Shown here: in pieces, positions 9,321-19,175 of the stretch
Numbering within the stretch: position 1 is the stretch's first letter
Layout of the letters: each line of letters begins with the position of its first letter
Assembly (NCBI RefSeq): GCF_000372805.1
Contig: NZ_KB889874.1
Location: forward strand, 1 to 57,242
Reading direction: 5' to 3'
From: Marinobacter gelidimuriae
GTDB lineage: Bacteria > Pseudomonadota > Gammaproteobacteria > Pseudomonadales > Oleiphilaceae
DNA length: 57,242 nucleotides
The notes under the pieces: model-generated
Databases searched by the model: none
What the model saw: only the letters and a program-made list of their open reading frames with translations
Told to the model about the DNA's origin: nothing
Made by a program: the position numbers and the translations under genes

Positions 9321-9505
9321 TGAAATCGGAACTGACCATTCAGTTGATGGATACCCATGCCGGTGGCGATGTCAGCCGGATTGTCACCGGTGGCATTGAT
9401 CCGCTGCCGGGGGACCACCGGCACCGGAACCTCGGCGCGGCTGGCATTGATGAATTACGAAGGCACCATCAAACCCGGTGACCGGCTGGAAACTGTTTCT
9501 CTGCG
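9320..9505 (+). pseudogene. Proline racemase-family gene with internal deletion and frameshift
   Basis: The first 33 codons read like the N-terminus of proline racemase or trans-3-hydroxyproline dehydratase (MDTHAGGDVSRIVTGGID). From about 9415, in another frame, come GTGTSARLALMNYEGTIKPG and LETVSLR, the C-terminal active-site block of the same family. Roughly 250 residues between them are gone and the frame is broken. A second junction follows near 9505. It was once downstream partner of the MDR gene, perhaps in hydroxyproline or betaine-linked catabolism (inference). Confidence 0.75.
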
Positions 9506-9627
9506 GACTATGCGGACGAATAGTGGGTATCTGTTTGATGCTCGTTCCCCGCCTTACCAGGCTCTGATCGATTGTTTTCTGTACTTTTTCAGGTTGCAGC
9601 TCCGTTATAGTTTCTGTAGCCTTAAAG

Positions 9628-9647
9628 TTAATTGAACGTTCAATTAA
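9628..9647. promoter_or_regulatory. BetI-type operator
   Basis: A perfect 20-bp palindrome with core ATTGAACGTTCAAT lies 31 bp before betI. TetR-type BetI represses its own operon from such a site and is released by choline. Assignment rests on position, symmetry and the form of known BetI sites. Confidence 0.7.
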
Positions 9648-9678
9648 TAAATTCAGGGCGATAAAGCAGCGAATAACC

Positions 9679-10293
9679 ATGGCAAAAGTTGGAGTGAAAG
9701 ACACCCGAAAACAGCAGCTGATCAAAGCAACGATGGAGTCGATTGCCGAACTGGGGATGCAGAATACCACCATCATCAGCATCAGCAAACGCGCGGGAAT
9801 GTCCTCGGGCATCATCAGCCACTATTTCGGTGGTAAGCAGGGCCTGATTGAAGCAGCGCTTCGATATTTACTGGACCAGCTCGGAAAAGAGCTTCGTGAG
9901 CGTATGGCGAAGACCGGCGGGTCGCCAGAACAGCGCCTGAACTGCATCGTTGATTCCAACTTTTCCAATTTCCAGCGCTCGGCACTGGCGGCAAAAACCT
10001 GGCTGAGTTTCTGGGCGCGGTCCATGCATGAGCCCGGTCTGCAACGTTTGCAGCAGATCAACAATGCGCGTCTTTATAGCAACCTGCGCTATTCCTTCGC
10101 CCAGGTGATGGAGCCTACAGCAGCGACCGAGGTGGCGAGGCAAACGGCGGCGATAATAGACGGCTTCTGGCTGCGTAGTGCGTTGAGTCTGGACCCACAG
10201 GAAAGTTTCGAAGCGGGTGAGCAGCTGTGTAAGCGCTTTATACGGGACACGCTGGCCCGGCCCCAGACAACATTTAGTAGCCGCATCGTTTAA
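9679..10293 (+). CDS. betI: Choline-responsive TetR-family repressor BetI
   Basis: A 204-aa protein with an N-terminal TetR helix-turn-helix (residues about 12-58; [21 protein letters not shown]) and a C-terminal ligand domain containing the BetI-type [15 protein letters not shown] and [11 protein letters not shown] stretches. It should repress betIBA and be relieved by choline. It is the first gene of betI-betB-betA, with the palindromic operator upstream. Length and order match proteobacterial bet operons. Confidence 0.93.
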   Translation: MAKVGVKDTRKQQLIKATMESIAELGMQNTTIISISKRAGMSSGIISHYFGGKQGLIEAALRYLLDQLGKELRERMAKTGGSPEQRLNCIVDSNFSNFQRSALAAKTWLSFWARSMHEPGLQRLQQINNARLYSNLRYSFAQVMEPTAATEVARQTAAIIDGFWLRSALSLDPQESFEAGEQLCKRFIRDTLARPQTTFSSRIV

Positions 10294-10333
10294 GCAGAAC
10301 CACTCATTATTCACGTTAAGGTTTGACGCTTTT

Positions 10334-11803
10334 ATGTCCCATTCAGTACCTCGTTTACAGAATTTTATTCACGGTCGCTTCTTTGCCAACAATACCGGTG
10401 AGGTGTTTCCAGTTGTCAATCCGGCCACGGGCAAAGTGATCTACGAAGTAGAAATAGCGGATGAATCTGTGCAGCAGGCCGCCATTGAGAGCGCCCGGGC
10501 TGGATTTACAGAGTGGGCTGCCATGCCTGCTGTGCAGCGCAGCCGCATTCTTCTGAAAGCCGTCGCATTACTGCGTGAACGTAACGACGAGTTGGCCGCT
10601 ATTGAGGTTCTGGATACCGGCAAACCCTTGCAGGAAGCGCAAGCGGTGGACATCGCAACCGGTGCAGACTCTATTGAGTTTTTTGCTGGCCTGGCGCCGT
10701 CGATTGAGGGTAACCAGCAGGATCTTGGGGGTGACTTCTATTACACCCGCCGGGAACCGCTGGGCATATGCGCCGGTATCGGCGCCTGGAACTACCCGCT
10801 ACAGATCGCCTGTTGGAAGTCTGCTCCGGCACTGGCGTGTGGCAACGCGATGATTTTCAAACCTTCTGAAGAAACCCCAATGGGCGCCACCAAACTGGCC
10901 CAGATTTATATTGAAGCAGGTGTTCCTGCCGGTGTGTTTAACGTCGTGCAGGGCGCAGCAGAGGTCGGCTCCTGGCTGACTCACCATCCCGAAATCGCCA
11001 AAGTGTCGTTTACCGGCGAAGTAGGTACCGGCAAGAAAGTCATGGCCGCTGCGGCTACTACGTTGAAAAGTGTCACCATGGAGCTGGGTGGCAAATCTCC
11101 GCTCATTATTTTTGACGATGCTGATCTGGAGAATGCCATCTCGGCCGCCATGGTGGGCAATTTTTATACCCAGGGCGAAGTCTGCACCAACGGCACCCGA
11201 GTATTCGTGCATGAGGATATCTACCCGAAATTCATGGAGCGTTTGCTGGAGCGTAGCCGCAACAACATCCTGGCGGGCGATCCGATGAGTCCACGCACCA
11301 ACTTTGGTGCGCTTATTTCTGAAAAGCACCGCGAGCTGGTATTGAGCTATATCGCTAAAGGTGTGGCAGAAGGCGCAACACTCCGTCATGGGGGCCACGG
11401 GTTCGAGCCGGAAGATTCCAAGGGCGGCTACTTTGTTGAACCGACCATATTCACTGACTGCACTGACGATATGGCCATCGTGCGGGAAGAGATTTTCGGG
11501 CCGGTGATGTCGGTGCTCACGTTCGCCACCGAAAATGAAGTGATTGGTCGCGCTAATGCGACTGAAAACGGTCTGGCGGCGGGCGTGTTTACCAATGATA
11601 TTCGCCGTGCCCACCGGGTTGTTCATCAGATGCAGGCAGGTATTTGCTGGATTAACAGCTACGGAGCGTCGCCGGCAGAAATGCCCGTGGGCGGCTACAA
11701 ACTCTCTGGTATTGGCCGTGAAAATGGCCGCGAGACGATCTCTCACTACACCCAGCTCAAGGCTGTGTATGTGGGCATGGAGGACATCGACGCGCCATTT
11801 TGA
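10334..11803 (+). CDS. betB: Betaine aldehyde dehydrogenase BetB
   Basis: A 489-aa NAD(P)-dependent dehydrogenase that oxidises betaine aldehyde to glycine betaine. Catalytic Glu is in [12 protein letters not shown] and Cys in [12 protein letters not shown]. The BetB hallmarks [20 protein letters not shown] and [20 protein letters not shown] are present. The frame stays open upstream to 10217, inside betI, but family alignment and length favour the ATG at 10334 ([16 protein letters not shown]). The ribosome site is weak. It is second in the operon, 26 nt before betA. Confidence 0.95.
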   Translation: MSHSVPRLQNFIHGRFFANNTGEVFPVVNPATGKVIYEVEIADESVQQAAIESARAGFTEWAAMPAVQRSRILLKAVALLRERNDELAAIEVLDTGKPLQEAQAVDIATGADSIEFFAGLAPSIEGNQQDLGGDFYYTRREPLGICAGIGAWNYPLQIACWKSAPALACGNAMIFKPSEETPMGATKLAQIYIEAGVPAGVFNVVQGAAEVGSWLTHHPEIAKVSFTGEVGTGKKVMAAAATTLKSVTMELGGKSPLIIFDDADLENAISAAMVGNFYTQGEVCTNGTRVFVHEDIYPKFMERLLERSRNNILAGDPMSPRTNFGALISEKHRELVLSYIAKGVAEGATLRHGGHGFEPEDSKGGYFVEPTIFTDCTDDMAIVREEIFGPVMSVLTFATENEVIGRANATENGLAAGVFTNDIRRAHRVVHQMQAGICWINSYGASPAEMPVGGYKLSGIGRENGRETISHYTQLKAVYVGMEDIDAPF

Positions 11804-11829
11804 TTTCGGAGCTAAAAAGGAGAACGTGT

Positions 11830-13515
11830 GTGAAAGAAAACCAATACGACTACATCATTGTGGGCGCGGGCTCTGCTGGCTGTGTGCTGGCTAACCGCCT
11901 GACCGAAGATACACACCGTAAGGTTCTGCTACTGGAGACCGGTGGTAGCGACAAAAGCATCTTTATTCAGATGCCGACCGCCTTGTCCATTCCCATGAAC
12001 ACCAAAAAGTTTGCCTGGCAGTTTGAAACCGAACCGGAGCCTTATCTGGACAACCGTCGCATGCATTGCCCACGCGGCAAAGTGCTGGGCGGATCGTCGT
12101 CCATCAATGGCATGGTGTACGTGCGTGGCCACGCCCGCGACTTTGACGAATGGGAATCACAAGGCGCAGAAGGCTGGAATTACCAACAGGTACTGCCATA
12201 TTTCAAAAAAGCGGAGACCTGGGCATTCGGCGGTGATCGCTACCGTGGCGGTGACGGTCCGTTGGGCGTAAACAACGGCAACAACATGCAAAACCCTCTG
12301 TATAAGGCCTTTATTAACGCAGGTCAGGACGCCGGTTATTTCCCTACAAAGGACTATAACGGCGCCCAGCAAGAAGGGTTTGGCAGCATGCACATGACGG
12401 TTAAAAATGGTCGTCGCTGGTCTACTGCGAATGCTTATCTGCGGCCGGCTATGGATCGCCCTAATCTGACCGTGGTTACCCATGCTCTGGTGCACAAAGT
12501 GCTTCTTGATGGCAACGCCGCTACGGGCGTGCGTTACGAAAAGAGCGGTAAGATCCGAGAGGTGAAAGCCACTGAAGAGGTGATTTTGTCGGCAGGGTCC
12601 ATTGGTTCTCCGCACCTGTTGCAGCTTTCCGGCATTGGTAACCGCGAGGTTCTGGAAAAGGCCGGCATTGAGGTGAAGCACGAGCTGCCGGGAGTGGGTG
12701 AAAACCTGCAGGACCATCTGGAGTTTTATTTTCAGTTCCGTTGTGAACAGCCGGTGTCGTTGAACGGCAAGCTCGACTGGTGGAACAAACTGAAAATAGG
12801 CGTGCGCTGGATTCTGAAAAAAGATGGCCTTGGCGCCACCAACCACTTCGAATCTTGCGGTTTTATCCGCTCCAAAGCAGGCGTGGAATGGCCAGACATG
12901 CAATACCATTTTCTGCCTGCAGCAATGCGCTATGACGGCAAAGAAGCATTTGACGGCGACGGATTTCAGCTGCACGTTGGCCACAACAAACCCAAAAGCC
13001 GTGGCACCGTGCACGTAAAGTCTGTGGATCCAAAAGAGGCACCACGGATACAGTTCAATTATCTGCAACACGAAGCCGACCGGGAAGGTTTTCGGGCCTG
13101 CGTTCGCCTGACCCGGGAGATTATCAATCAGCCCGCAATGGATGAGTACCGCGGGGCGGAAATTCAGCCAGGTAACGCGGTTGACAGCGACGAGCAAATT
13201 GACGCTTTCGTTCGGCAGACGGTAGAGAGTGCTTATCATCCATCTTGCACCTGCAAGATGGGCATCGATGAGCGTGCAGTGGTAGACCCGCAAACCCGGG
13301 TTCATGGCATCAAAAATCTGCGTGTTGTGGATTCATCGATTTTCCCAACCATACCCAATGGCAACCTGAACGCGCCTGCCATCATGGTTGCTGAGCGGGC
13401 CGCCGATCTGATCCGGGGCAAGGAGCCCCTCCAATCTTTAGATGCACCTGTTGTCATGGATGAACAATGGCAGGTACGTCAGCGCCCAGGAGAGGCAAAG
13501 CGGCAACAGAGCTAG
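11830..13515 (+). CDS. betA: Choline dehydrogenase BetA
   Basis: A 561-aa GMC-family flavoenzyme, oxidising choline to betaine aldehyde at the inner membrane with electrons passed to the respiratory chain. The FAD motif is [21 protein letters not shown] signatures [20 protein letters not shown] and [15 protein letters not shown] are present, as is the active-site histidine in [14 protein letters not shown] perfect AAGGAG lies 7 nt before a GTG at 11830, so that codon was chosen instead of the more upstream in-frame start at 11800. It is the last gene of betIBA. Confidence 0.95.
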   Translation: MKENQYDYIIVGAGSAGCVLANRLTEDTHRKVLLLETGGSDKSIFIQMPTALSIPMNTKKFAWQFETEPEPYLDNRRMHCPRGKVLGGSSSINGMVYVRGHARDFDEWESQGAEGWNYQQVLPYFKKAETWAFGGDRYRGGDGPLGVNNGNNMQNPLYKAFINAGQDAGYFPTKDYNGAQQEGFGSMHMTVKNGRRWSTANAYLRPAMDRPNLTVVTHALVHKVLLDGNAATGVRYEKSGKIREVKATEEVILSAGSIGSPHLLQLSGIGNREVLEKAGIEVKHELPGVGENLQDHLEFYFQFRCEQPVSLNGKLDWWNKLKIGVRWILKKDGLGATNHFESCGFIRSKAGVEWPDMQYHFLPAAMRYDGKEAFDGDGFQLHVGHNKPKSRGTVHVKSVDPKEAPRIQFNYLQHEADREGFRACVRLTREIINQPAMDEYRGAEIQPGNAVDSDEQIDAFVRQTVESAYHPSCTCKMGIDERAVVDPQTRVHGIKNLRVVDSSIFPTIPNGNLNAPAIMVAERAADLIRGKEPLQSLDAPVVMDEQWQVRQRPGEAKRQQS

Positions 13516-13653
13516 CGCTGTTTCACCCTCCCGGCACGGGGCGCAATGCTCAGTGGTATCTCAGGCTGGCAGAATCGGGCGACCGAATCGGTATAGAGGA
13601 AACAGCACAGGCCTCCCTGATCCGTTATAAACAGGCTGCTTACCCGATGCTGC

Positions 13654-15063
13654 TTACGATCCGAACAGGTTGTAAATAAACACAGCGCCCACAGCCACTG
13701 GCGTAATGTAACGCACGGTGATGTACCAAAGGCGGAACATAGGCTTTGACAGCGCGAGTTCCTTTTCCATCGCCTCCCGCGACATCACCCAGCCGGCAAA
13801 CACGGCAACCAGAAGTCCGCCCAGTGGCAGCAGAATGTTGGCGGTGAAGAAGTCGAGAAGATCAAAGATCGTTTTGCCCTCTAACATGCCAATCCAGCCC
13901 AGTGGTGCAAAACCGGACCACAGGTTCAGGGAAAGGATCGACGCAATGCCCAGTAACCAGCACACGAAGCCTGCGGCCAGCGTGCTAGTCATCCGGTTCA
14001 TGCTTTTCTGTTCTTCCAGCCATTCAACGATGGGCTCCAGCAGGGAAATACCCGACGTCCAGGCGGCGAATATCAGCAATACAAAGAACAGGGTTCCGAA
14101 CAAGCTGCCCATGGGCATCTGGCCGAATGCCAGCGGCAGGGTCTGAAAGATCAGGCCCGGGCCGGCGCCAGGCTCCAGGCCGTTTGCAAACACAATCGGG
14201 AAGATGGCCAGGCCGGCAAGCAGCGCTACTCCGGTATCGATAACGCAGACGGCAATGGAGGTTTTGGCGATGGATATGCCTTTCGGCAGGTAAGAGCCAT
14301 AAGCCATCATCACCGCCATGCCCAGGCTCAGAGTGAAGAACGCGTGGCCCAGCGCCACCAGAATGCCCGAGGTGGTGAGTTTGGAGAAGTCCGGCTGGAA
14401 CAGGAATGTCACGGCCCGGCCGAATCCACCGGTGGTCATGGCGTAGCCGACAACCGTGAGCAGCAGCAGGAACAGGGCCGGCATCAGAATGGTGACCGCG
14501 CGCTCAAGCCCCACACGAACGCCCTTTGCGACCACAAACATAACCAGGGCCATAAACAGGGTGTGCCACATCAGCAGCGTTACCGGATCGGCCAGCAGGT
14601 CAGAGAAGATGGCGCCAATGGCATCCGCAGATTGGCCTGTGAGTTGCCCGCTGGCCGCTGTGCCCACATAGGATACCGCCCAGCCACCAATCACCGAGTA
14701 GAACGACAAAATCAGGAAACCGGCGATCACTCCGATGGCACCGACCATGCGCCAGGCCGGGTTCAGCCTGTCGCGCCCGGCGATCGCCTTCAGGCTGTTA
14801 ACCGGGCTGCGGCCACCGCGGCGACCAATCAACACTTCGGCCATCATGATCGGCAGGCCGATCGCGGCGATACACAGAAGATAAACCAGTACAAAGGCGC
14901 CACCACCATTTTCACCGGTGATGTAGGGGAATTTCCAGACATTACCCAAGCCCACGGCAGAACCCGTGGCCGCAAGAATAAAAGCAAAGCGTGAGGACCA
15001 TAGCCCCCGTTTGGCGTTGGAGCCTTCTATTGCTTCCGCAGTGGGCGCATGTGATTCAGACAT
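13654..15063 (-). CDS. Sodium-dependent transporter, NSS (LeuT/SNF) family
   Basis: A 469-aa protein with about 11-12 membrane segments. The first helix carries the Na+ and substrate-binding stretch TGSAVGLGNVWKFPYITGEN, which defines the neurotransmitter:sodium symporter family; bacterial members import leucine, tryptophan or other neutral amino acids. It lies 54 nt downstream of the leucine dehydrogenase remnant on the same strand, so the pair was probably a Na+-coupled branched-chain amino-acid uptake and catabolism unit (inference). The gene itself looks intact. Confidence 0.92.
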   Translation of the reverse strand: MSESHAPTAEAIEGSNAKRGLWSSRFAFILAATGSAVGLGNVWKFPYITGENGGGAFVLVYLLCIAAIGLPIMMAEVLIGRRGGRSPVNSLKAIAGRDRLNPAWRMVGAIGVIAGFLILSFYSVIGGWAVSYVGTAASGQLTGQSADAIGAIFSDLLADPVTLLMWHTLFMALVMFVVAKGVRVGLERAVTILMPALFLLLLTVVGYAMTTGGFGRAVTFLFQPDFSKLTTSGILVALGHAFFTLSLGMAVMMAYGSYLPKGISIAKTSIAVCVIDTGVALLAGLAIFPIVFANGLEPGAGPGLIFQTLPLAFGQMPMGSLFGTLFFVLLIFAAWTSGISLLEPIVEWLEEQKSMNRMTSTLAAGFVCWLLGIASILSLNLWSGFAPLGWIGMLEGKTIFDLLDFFTANILLPLGGLLVAVFAGWVMSREAMEKELALSKPMFRLWYITVRYITPVAVGAVFIYNLFGS

Positions 15064-15117
15064 AATTGTTTCCTGCTAGATCGTTGTTTTGTTTGAAAAA
15101 ACGGGGATTTGAATGAA

Positions 15118-15339
15118 TTACGGCCCCGTAAAGCAGATGCCACTGCGATCCGAGCGTGTAAAGATCTCGGTAAGCGTGCGGCCTATGCCTTCCACATGGG
15201 CGCGTACTTTCTCTGGGGACGCGCCGGTGCGTTCGTAGAACACGTCGATGATGCCGCCGGCGTTAATGGCGAAGTCCGGGTCACAAACGAACGACAGGTG
15301 TTCGTGGTTATCAAATTCGGGATGGCTGAATACGGTCAT
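15118..15339 (-). pseudogene. Leucine (Glu/Leu/Phe/Val) dehydrogenase with in-frame internal deletion
   Basis: The 73-aa frame begins [20 protein letters not shown], the standard N-terminus of leucine/valine dehydrogenase, and jumps at about residue 22 to [15 protein letters not shown], which belongs near residue 290 of the intact enzyme. It then follows the C-terminal helix ([18 protein letters not shown]) before ending early. Around 270 residues, with both catalytic lysines and the Rossmann core, are missing, so no activity is possible. An AGAGAGGTG ribosome site is still in place. Both flanks may have contained a Pro-Asp codon pair, which would fit recombination at a short repeat. Confidence 0.8.
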
Positions 15340-15758
15340 GGGGGATCACCTCTCTTCCTTGGCCCAAGTGGACGCTAACTCGCGGAAATAAAGAGTGATT
15401 ATCTGAACAGGTAGACGCAATTGTGCACGGCACAATACGCCTTGGAGACGTGTTGACATAAGCATTTTGAAATCCTCTCCACCTGGCCGGATCTCGGCGG
15501 CAGTGGCGGTGTTGTTTTTGTCGTCCGGCTTATGGCCGGCGTTTGATTTCATGCGCCTGGATCTCCCGAAGGGGATTGCCCTTTTGGGGTCGGGTAGTCT
15601 GTAAGCTAATCTTTGAAAGCCCAGGGGTCAATCGTTAACCGGAAAATCTCCTGTAAACTCAACTTCATTGTGGAACCTCTCGCTTTACCAGCTCTATGGC
15701 TTGAAAATAGGCGCGTTCCGGATTTCAGTCACCAATCCACGTTTATAAGGCTATTTGC
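15340..15758. other. Gene-free interval
   Basis: The 420 bp between the leucine dehydrogenase remnant and the EamA gene hold no frame I recognise. A 68-codon leftward frame (15346-15552) resembles nothing known. The stretch presumably contains the promoters of both flanking, divergent genes. Confidence 0.5.
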
Positions 15759-16652
15759 ATGCGTTCCGCTTTCCAGGTTTATGTTGTGCCCGCAGTGTTT
15801 GTATGGCTCTGGAGCACCGGGTTTATTGGTGCCAAGTACGGCTTACCCTACGCTGAACCTTTCACGTTGTTGCTTTTCCGGATGCTGTTCACGCTGGTGC
15901 TGTTGGGTGTGCTGGCCCTGGTGCTAAAGGTTACCTGGCCGTCTTGGTGCGGGGCGGGACACACTGCGGTTACCGGTTTGCTGGTGCATGGCTGTTACCT
16001 GGGCGGTGTTTATTACGCCATTCAGGGTGGCATGCCGTCCGGGATTATTTCCCTGATTGTTGGGCTGCAGCCGCTGGTCACGGCGTTGGCGGCGGTCGTG
16101 ATATTGCGTGAGTCGGTTACGCTGCGGCAGTGGGTGGGTTTGTCGCTGGGATTGCTGGGCGTAAGCCTGGTGCTGATGGAAAAGCTGGGTGGCGGGCCTG
16201 GGATAGAGGGCTTTCCCCTGTGGACCCTGGGGTGGGCGATGCTGTCATTGCTTGGTATCTCGGTAGGCACGGTTTACCAGAAGCGCCATGGCGAGAGCGT
16301 TAACCTGGTGGCGGGGACCTTTATTCAGTACAGCGCCGCCTCGGTGTTTTTCGCGATTGGTGCGTTCGCGCTTGAAACCCGCGAGGTGGTCTGGAACATC
16401 CAATTACAGTTGTCTATGGCGTGGCTGGTGTTCGGGGTATCGATCGGTGCCATTCTATTGCTCATGCTGCTGATTCGTCGGGGTGCGGCGTCGCAGGTGG
16501 CCAGTCTGTTTTATTTGGTGCCGCCGGTCACCGCGCTGCAAGCCTTTTGGTTGTTCGATGAGCGCCTGGGTGTCTTGGCCATAGCCGGTGGTGTGGTGTC
16601 TATCACCGGTGTGGCATTTGCGGTTACCGGGCGCAAGCAACCGGCACAGTGA
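15759..16652 (+). CDS. EamA/DMT-family metabolite transporter
   Basis: A 297-aa inner-membrane protein with ten predicted helices in two EamA repeats (residues about 8-135 and 150-290). Typical motifs include FVWLWSTGFIGAKYGLPYAEP at the start and LFYLVPPVTALQAFWLFDERL in the second repeat. DMT-family members export amino acids and other small metabolites, but the substrate cannot be read from sequence. It is a single gene followed by a hairpin. Confidence 0.88.
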   Translation: MRSAFQVYVVPAVFVWLWSTGFIGAKYGLPYAEPFTLLLFRMLFTLVLLGVLALVLKVTWPSWCGAGHTAVTGLLVHGCYLGGVYYAIQGGMPSGIISLIVGLQPLVTALAAVVILRESVTLRQWVGLSLGLLGVSLVLMEKLGGGPGIEGFPLWTLGWAMLSLLGISVGTVYQKRHGESVNLVAGTFIQYSAASVFFAIGAFALETREVVWNIQLQLSMAWLVFGVSIGAILLLMLLIRRGAASQVASLFYLVPPVTALQAFWLFDERLGVLAIAGGVVSITGVAFAVTGRKQPAQ

Positions 16653-16662
16653 ACCTGTCATG

Positions 16663-16684
16663 CGCCAGCTTCTTTTAGTTGGCG
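16663..16684 (+). terminator. Hairpin after the EamA gene
   Basis: CGCCAGC and GTTGGCG pair (one G-U) over an 8-nt T-rich loop, 10 nt after the stop. There is no following T-run, so termination is only probable. Confidence 0.4.
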
Positions 16685-16776
16685 GGCAAGATACACATAA
16701 ACGTAATGTTTAACCTGACACGGAGCACACGGGCTTTTACAGTAGGCCGATGCTGAACGTTTCGAGGGCAATTCCA

Positions 16777-17283
16777 ATGACATGGCGATCGCTGCTACCG
16801 CTGTTTACTATCGCGATACTGTTTGGCCTTGGCGGCTGCGCCAGCACTCAGGATCTTCGTACATCAGACAATAATCGCTGGCAGCCGTCAGAGCGGCCCG
16901 CTACCGGTAATGAAATGGCTGCAGCTCAGCAATTCTGGCAGGTGTTCGAGCGCTATGAAGGTACGCCTTACCGCTACGGAGGTACGTCTGCCAGCGGTTT
17001 TGACTGCTCCGGCTTCATCACCACTGCATACCACGAAGCCATAGGGCGCCGTTTACCCCGCACCACTCATCAGATGCTGGCCGCCGGAGAAAGGGTTCCC
17101 CTGGACAACCTGCGCACCGGCGATCTGGTGTTTTTTAATATAAAGGGAAAGGATCAGCACGCCGGCATCTACATGGGCGATGACAGTTTTATTCACGCAT
17201 CGACATCGTCCGGCGTTATGCGCTCATCCCTTAATGGCTACTATTGGCGCGGCCGGATCAGTCAGGCTCGAAGGTTTTATTAG
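16777..17283 (+). CDS. NlpC/P60 (C40) cell-wall peptidase, lipoprotein
   Basis: A 168-aa lipoprotein. The signal peptide ends in lipobox GLGGC at about residues 17-21. The NlpC/P60 domain fills the rest, with catalytic Cys in FDCSGFITTAYHE and catalytic His in KDQHAGIYMG, as in endopeptidases that cut D-Glu-meso-DAP bonds in peptidoglycan (MepS/Spr type). The frame is open from 16750, but GAGGG lies 8 nt before the ATG at 16777 and the resulting signal peptide is of normal length. It is anchored in the outer membrane by inference. Confidence 0.9.
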   Translation: MTWRSLLPLFTIAILFGLGGCASTQDLRTSDNNRWQPSERPATGNEMAAAQQFWQVFERYEGTPYRYGGTSASGFDCSGFITTAYHEAIGRRLPRTTHQMLAAGERVPLDNLRTGDLVFFNIKGKDQHAGIYMGDDSFIHASTSSGVMRSSLNGYYWRGRISQARRFY

Positions 17284-17339
17284 TCTTCGGTCTGGATGCC
17301 ATCGGTTACCCCTTCAATAAATAACGGTGTATTAAAAGC

Positions 17340-17579
17340 ATGAGTGAAGAACAACCGAATAGCCCATTGCACGGAGTGACGCTTGAGAAGATTGTTACCA
17401 GGCTGGAACAACATTACGGCTGGGAGGGGTTGGCTCAAAGAATCAACATAAATTGTTTTAAGAGCGATCCGTCCATCAAATCGTCGTTGAAGTTTTTACG
17501 CAGAACTCAGTGGGCCAGAGATAAGGTTGAAGACCTGTATATATCAACGTTTGAAGGAAATCATACGGGGAAGGTGTGA
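17340..17579 (+). CDS. VF530-family (DUF2132) small protein
   Basis: A 79-aa protein matching the VF530/DUF2132 family: [38 protein letters not shown] and [13 protein letters not shown] are its conserved blocks. Members are small helical proteins proposed to bind DNA, with no established role. It is followed by a hairpin shared with the converging 36-aa gene. Confidence 0.85.
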   Translation: MSEEQPNSPLHGVTLEKIVTRLEQHYGWEGLAQRININCFKSDPSIKSSLKFLRRTQWARDKVEDLYISTFEGNHTGKV

Positions 17580-17590
17580 CCACAATGGGT

Positions 17591-17618
17591 GCTGGCGCGC
17601 CCGAAAGGGCGGCCAGCG
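17591..17618. terminator. Bidirectional terminator hairpin
   Basis: GCTGGC-GC-GCCC, GAAA loop, GGGC-G-GCCAGC. It lies between the converging VF530 gene and the 36-aa gene; a short T-rich stretch follows on the plus strand. Confidence 0.6.
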
Positions 17619-17625
17619 TTTGCGT

Positions 17626-17736
17626 TTAAAGCTTGGTTACAAAGGTGCGTGCCTGGTACAGGGCCAGGCCACTGAGCACAATAATAACGGCAACGGCGAG
17701 CATGTCAGCCCCCGGATAACCCCAGAAATCAGACAT
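17626..17736 (-). CDS. 36-aa single-pass membrane peptide at the end of the tmm operon
   Basis: An ATG at 17736 preceded by a perfect AAGGAG with 5-nt spacing opens a 36-codon frame, MSDFWGYPGADMLAVAVIIV and onward, with one hydrophobic helix (about residues 12-27) and a basic C-terminus (QARTFVTKL). It lies 38 nt after the winged-helix-like gene on the same strand and ends at a terminator, so it is probably the last gene of the trimethylamine monooxygenase operon. No family is recognised. It may be a small subunit or stabiliser of the DMT permease (inference). Confidence 0.65.
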   Translation of the reverse strand: MSDFWGYPGADMLAVAVIIVLSGLALYQARTFVTKL

Positions 17737-17774
17737 AGTGTCTCCTTGGTCAAAATTTTAGGTGGCACCGGCTA

Positions 17775-18068
17775 TCAAGCCAGTGCGGTGTCGCGCATCC
17801 GTTGACGACCGAAGTCGTTGAGCCTGAATTTGAACAACACGCGACCAGCGCCAAAATAAGCTTGATGGTCGAGCTCTTCCTCAACGCTTTCGATGATGCC
17901 GCTGGAGAACAGGTCAGTCAGTGTGACACGGGTATTGCCACGCCAGTAGGCACCGCTGAGGCCGTATTCACTCATCACCGCATCGGTGATTTGCCAGTCC
18001 CATATGCCGCTATTCTGCCGGTCATGGATCAGCTGTAGAATGCGGCCTTTCATGTGCAATTTATTCAT
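17775..18068 (-). CDS. Small winged-helix-like protein of the tmm operon
   Basis: A 97-aa protein. ILQLIHDRQNSGIWDWQITD and YWRGNTRVTLTDLFSSGIIE, followed by a beta-wing-like FKFRLNDFGRQRM, suggest a PadR/MarR-like winged helix, but I do not recognise a specific family. A GGAG site is 6 nt before the ATG at 18068; a more upstream TTG at 18080 is less likely. The gene follows the DMT permease by 15 nt. A regulator of the operon is possible; a structural role cannot be excluded. Confidence 0.65.
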   Translation of the reverse strand: MNKLHMKGRILQLIHDRQNSGIWDWQITDAVMSEYGLSGAYWRGNTRVTLTDLFSSGIIESVEEELDHQAYFGAGRVLFKFRLNDFGRQRMRDTALA

Positions 18069-18083
18069 GGGTTGCTCCAATGA

Positions 18084-19175
18084 TCATGAGTTGGCCGCAC
18101 TCGCCGTAGCGGTGGACGTTTTGGTGTCGCTCGACACGGCACGGACTACCTCAAGCACTTCGTCGCTTTCCGTGAACATGACAAACCCGCCTATTACGAA
18201 CAGGGCCAAGCCTGCAAGGAAGTTCCAATCCGGAAATTCGAGGGTGAACGCGGCGAGGAAGATGACGGCAAAAAGCCCGTACAACGCCGCAATCGCTTGC
18301 CCTCGCCCAACGCCTATCAGTGGGAAAGACTTGTACCAGGAAACATAGCAGAAGGCGAAGCTCACGCCCGCCAGCATCAGCCAGCCGATGACCGCCCAGT
18401 TGAACGTGGCGATGACCAGTTCCACAACCGGTTGGTCGGTAAAGAGGTAGATCGCTGGTAAAATCAGCACAACCCAATACAGGACTTCGGCCGTGAACCT
18501 GACCGTAATACCCACATCCGGATCGGCCACATCCAGCCCTCGGCCTGCGATTGCGCCCTCTACACCCCAGCCAATGGCTGCCATTGCGCCGCCCAGATAG
18601 CCAAGCCAGCCGGCGTCGCCGGTGCCTGTGATTTCAGCAATAATGCCGGGTGCATAGACTGTCACGCCACCTGCCAGAATGATAAAAATACCCACCGCTG
18701 CGCGTTTGGTGATCTTCTCCTGATACCAGAGTCTGGCCAGGGTGGCGCCGATGATGGGGTACATCAGCGCTGAAATGGCCGCGAAGGCTCCGCCGATGTA
18801 GCCTATCGCCAGATACGAGCCAAAGATGGCCATCGGGCCGCCAAATATGGCGCCGATGAAGAACCACTTGGATATAAAACGCATCTGCCTGATGGTGCGA
18901 ACGTATTCCCCCAGTTTGCCCAATACCCCGTTCCAGACAAACAGAAAGAACAACACGGCAATGGCGTTGAAGGTGGTCAGCACCGCCGCAGCCAGCAGAA
19001 ACTGGGCGTTGGTATCGAAACTCAAGTTAATATAGGGCGCTTCAAACCACACCGCGGACCCTGGTACATACCAGGCACCCCAGAGCACGGCGGCCCACAT
19101 GGCCCACATAAAGCCCCAGCGTATGCTGCTGGAGGTGAAGCGCGACCGAGCCTGGCTCAGACTTGGTTGATTCAT
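18084..19175 (-). CDS. DMT-superfamily permease co-transcribed with tmm
   Basis: A 363-aa protein with about ten hydrophobic helices, EamA-like in layout: [20 protein letters not shown] near the start, [20 protein letters not shown] in the first half and [20 protein letters not shown] in the second. Its ATG overlaps the tmm stop by 4 nt (ATGA), so the two are translationally coupled. That coupling suggests that it moves trimethylamine, its N-oxide or a related amine (inference). The C-terminal tail is Ser/Thr/Ala rich and probably disordered. Confidence 0.82.
   Translation of the reverse strand: MNQPSLSQARSRFTSSSIRWGFMWAMWAAVLWGAWYVPGSAVWFEAPYINLSFDTNAQFLLAAAVLTTFNAIAVLFFLFVWNGVLGKLGEYVRTIRQMRFISKWFFIGAIFGGPMAIFGSYLAIGYIGGAFAAISALMYPIIGATLARLWYQEKITKRAAVGIFIILAGGVTVYAPGIIAEITGTGDAGWLGYLGGAMAAIGWGVEGAIAGRGLDVADPDVGITVRFTAEVLYWVVLILPAIYLFTDQPVVELVIATFNWAVIGWLMLAGVSFAFCYVSWYKSFPLIGVGRGQAIAALYGLFAVIFLAAFTLEFPDWNFLAGLALFVIGGFVMFTESDEVLEVVRAVSSDTKTSTATASAANS

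Noticed and set aside
13467..13679. 70-aa frame overlapping the 3' ends of betA and the NSS transporter gene
   Set aside because: It overlaps both ends of converging genes and has no recognisable family; probably chance.
15346..15552. 68-aa leftward frame upstream of the leucine dehydrogenase remnant
   Set aside because: No family, and no supporting ribosome site; considered as a possible Lrp-type remnant but no helix-turn-helix is seen.
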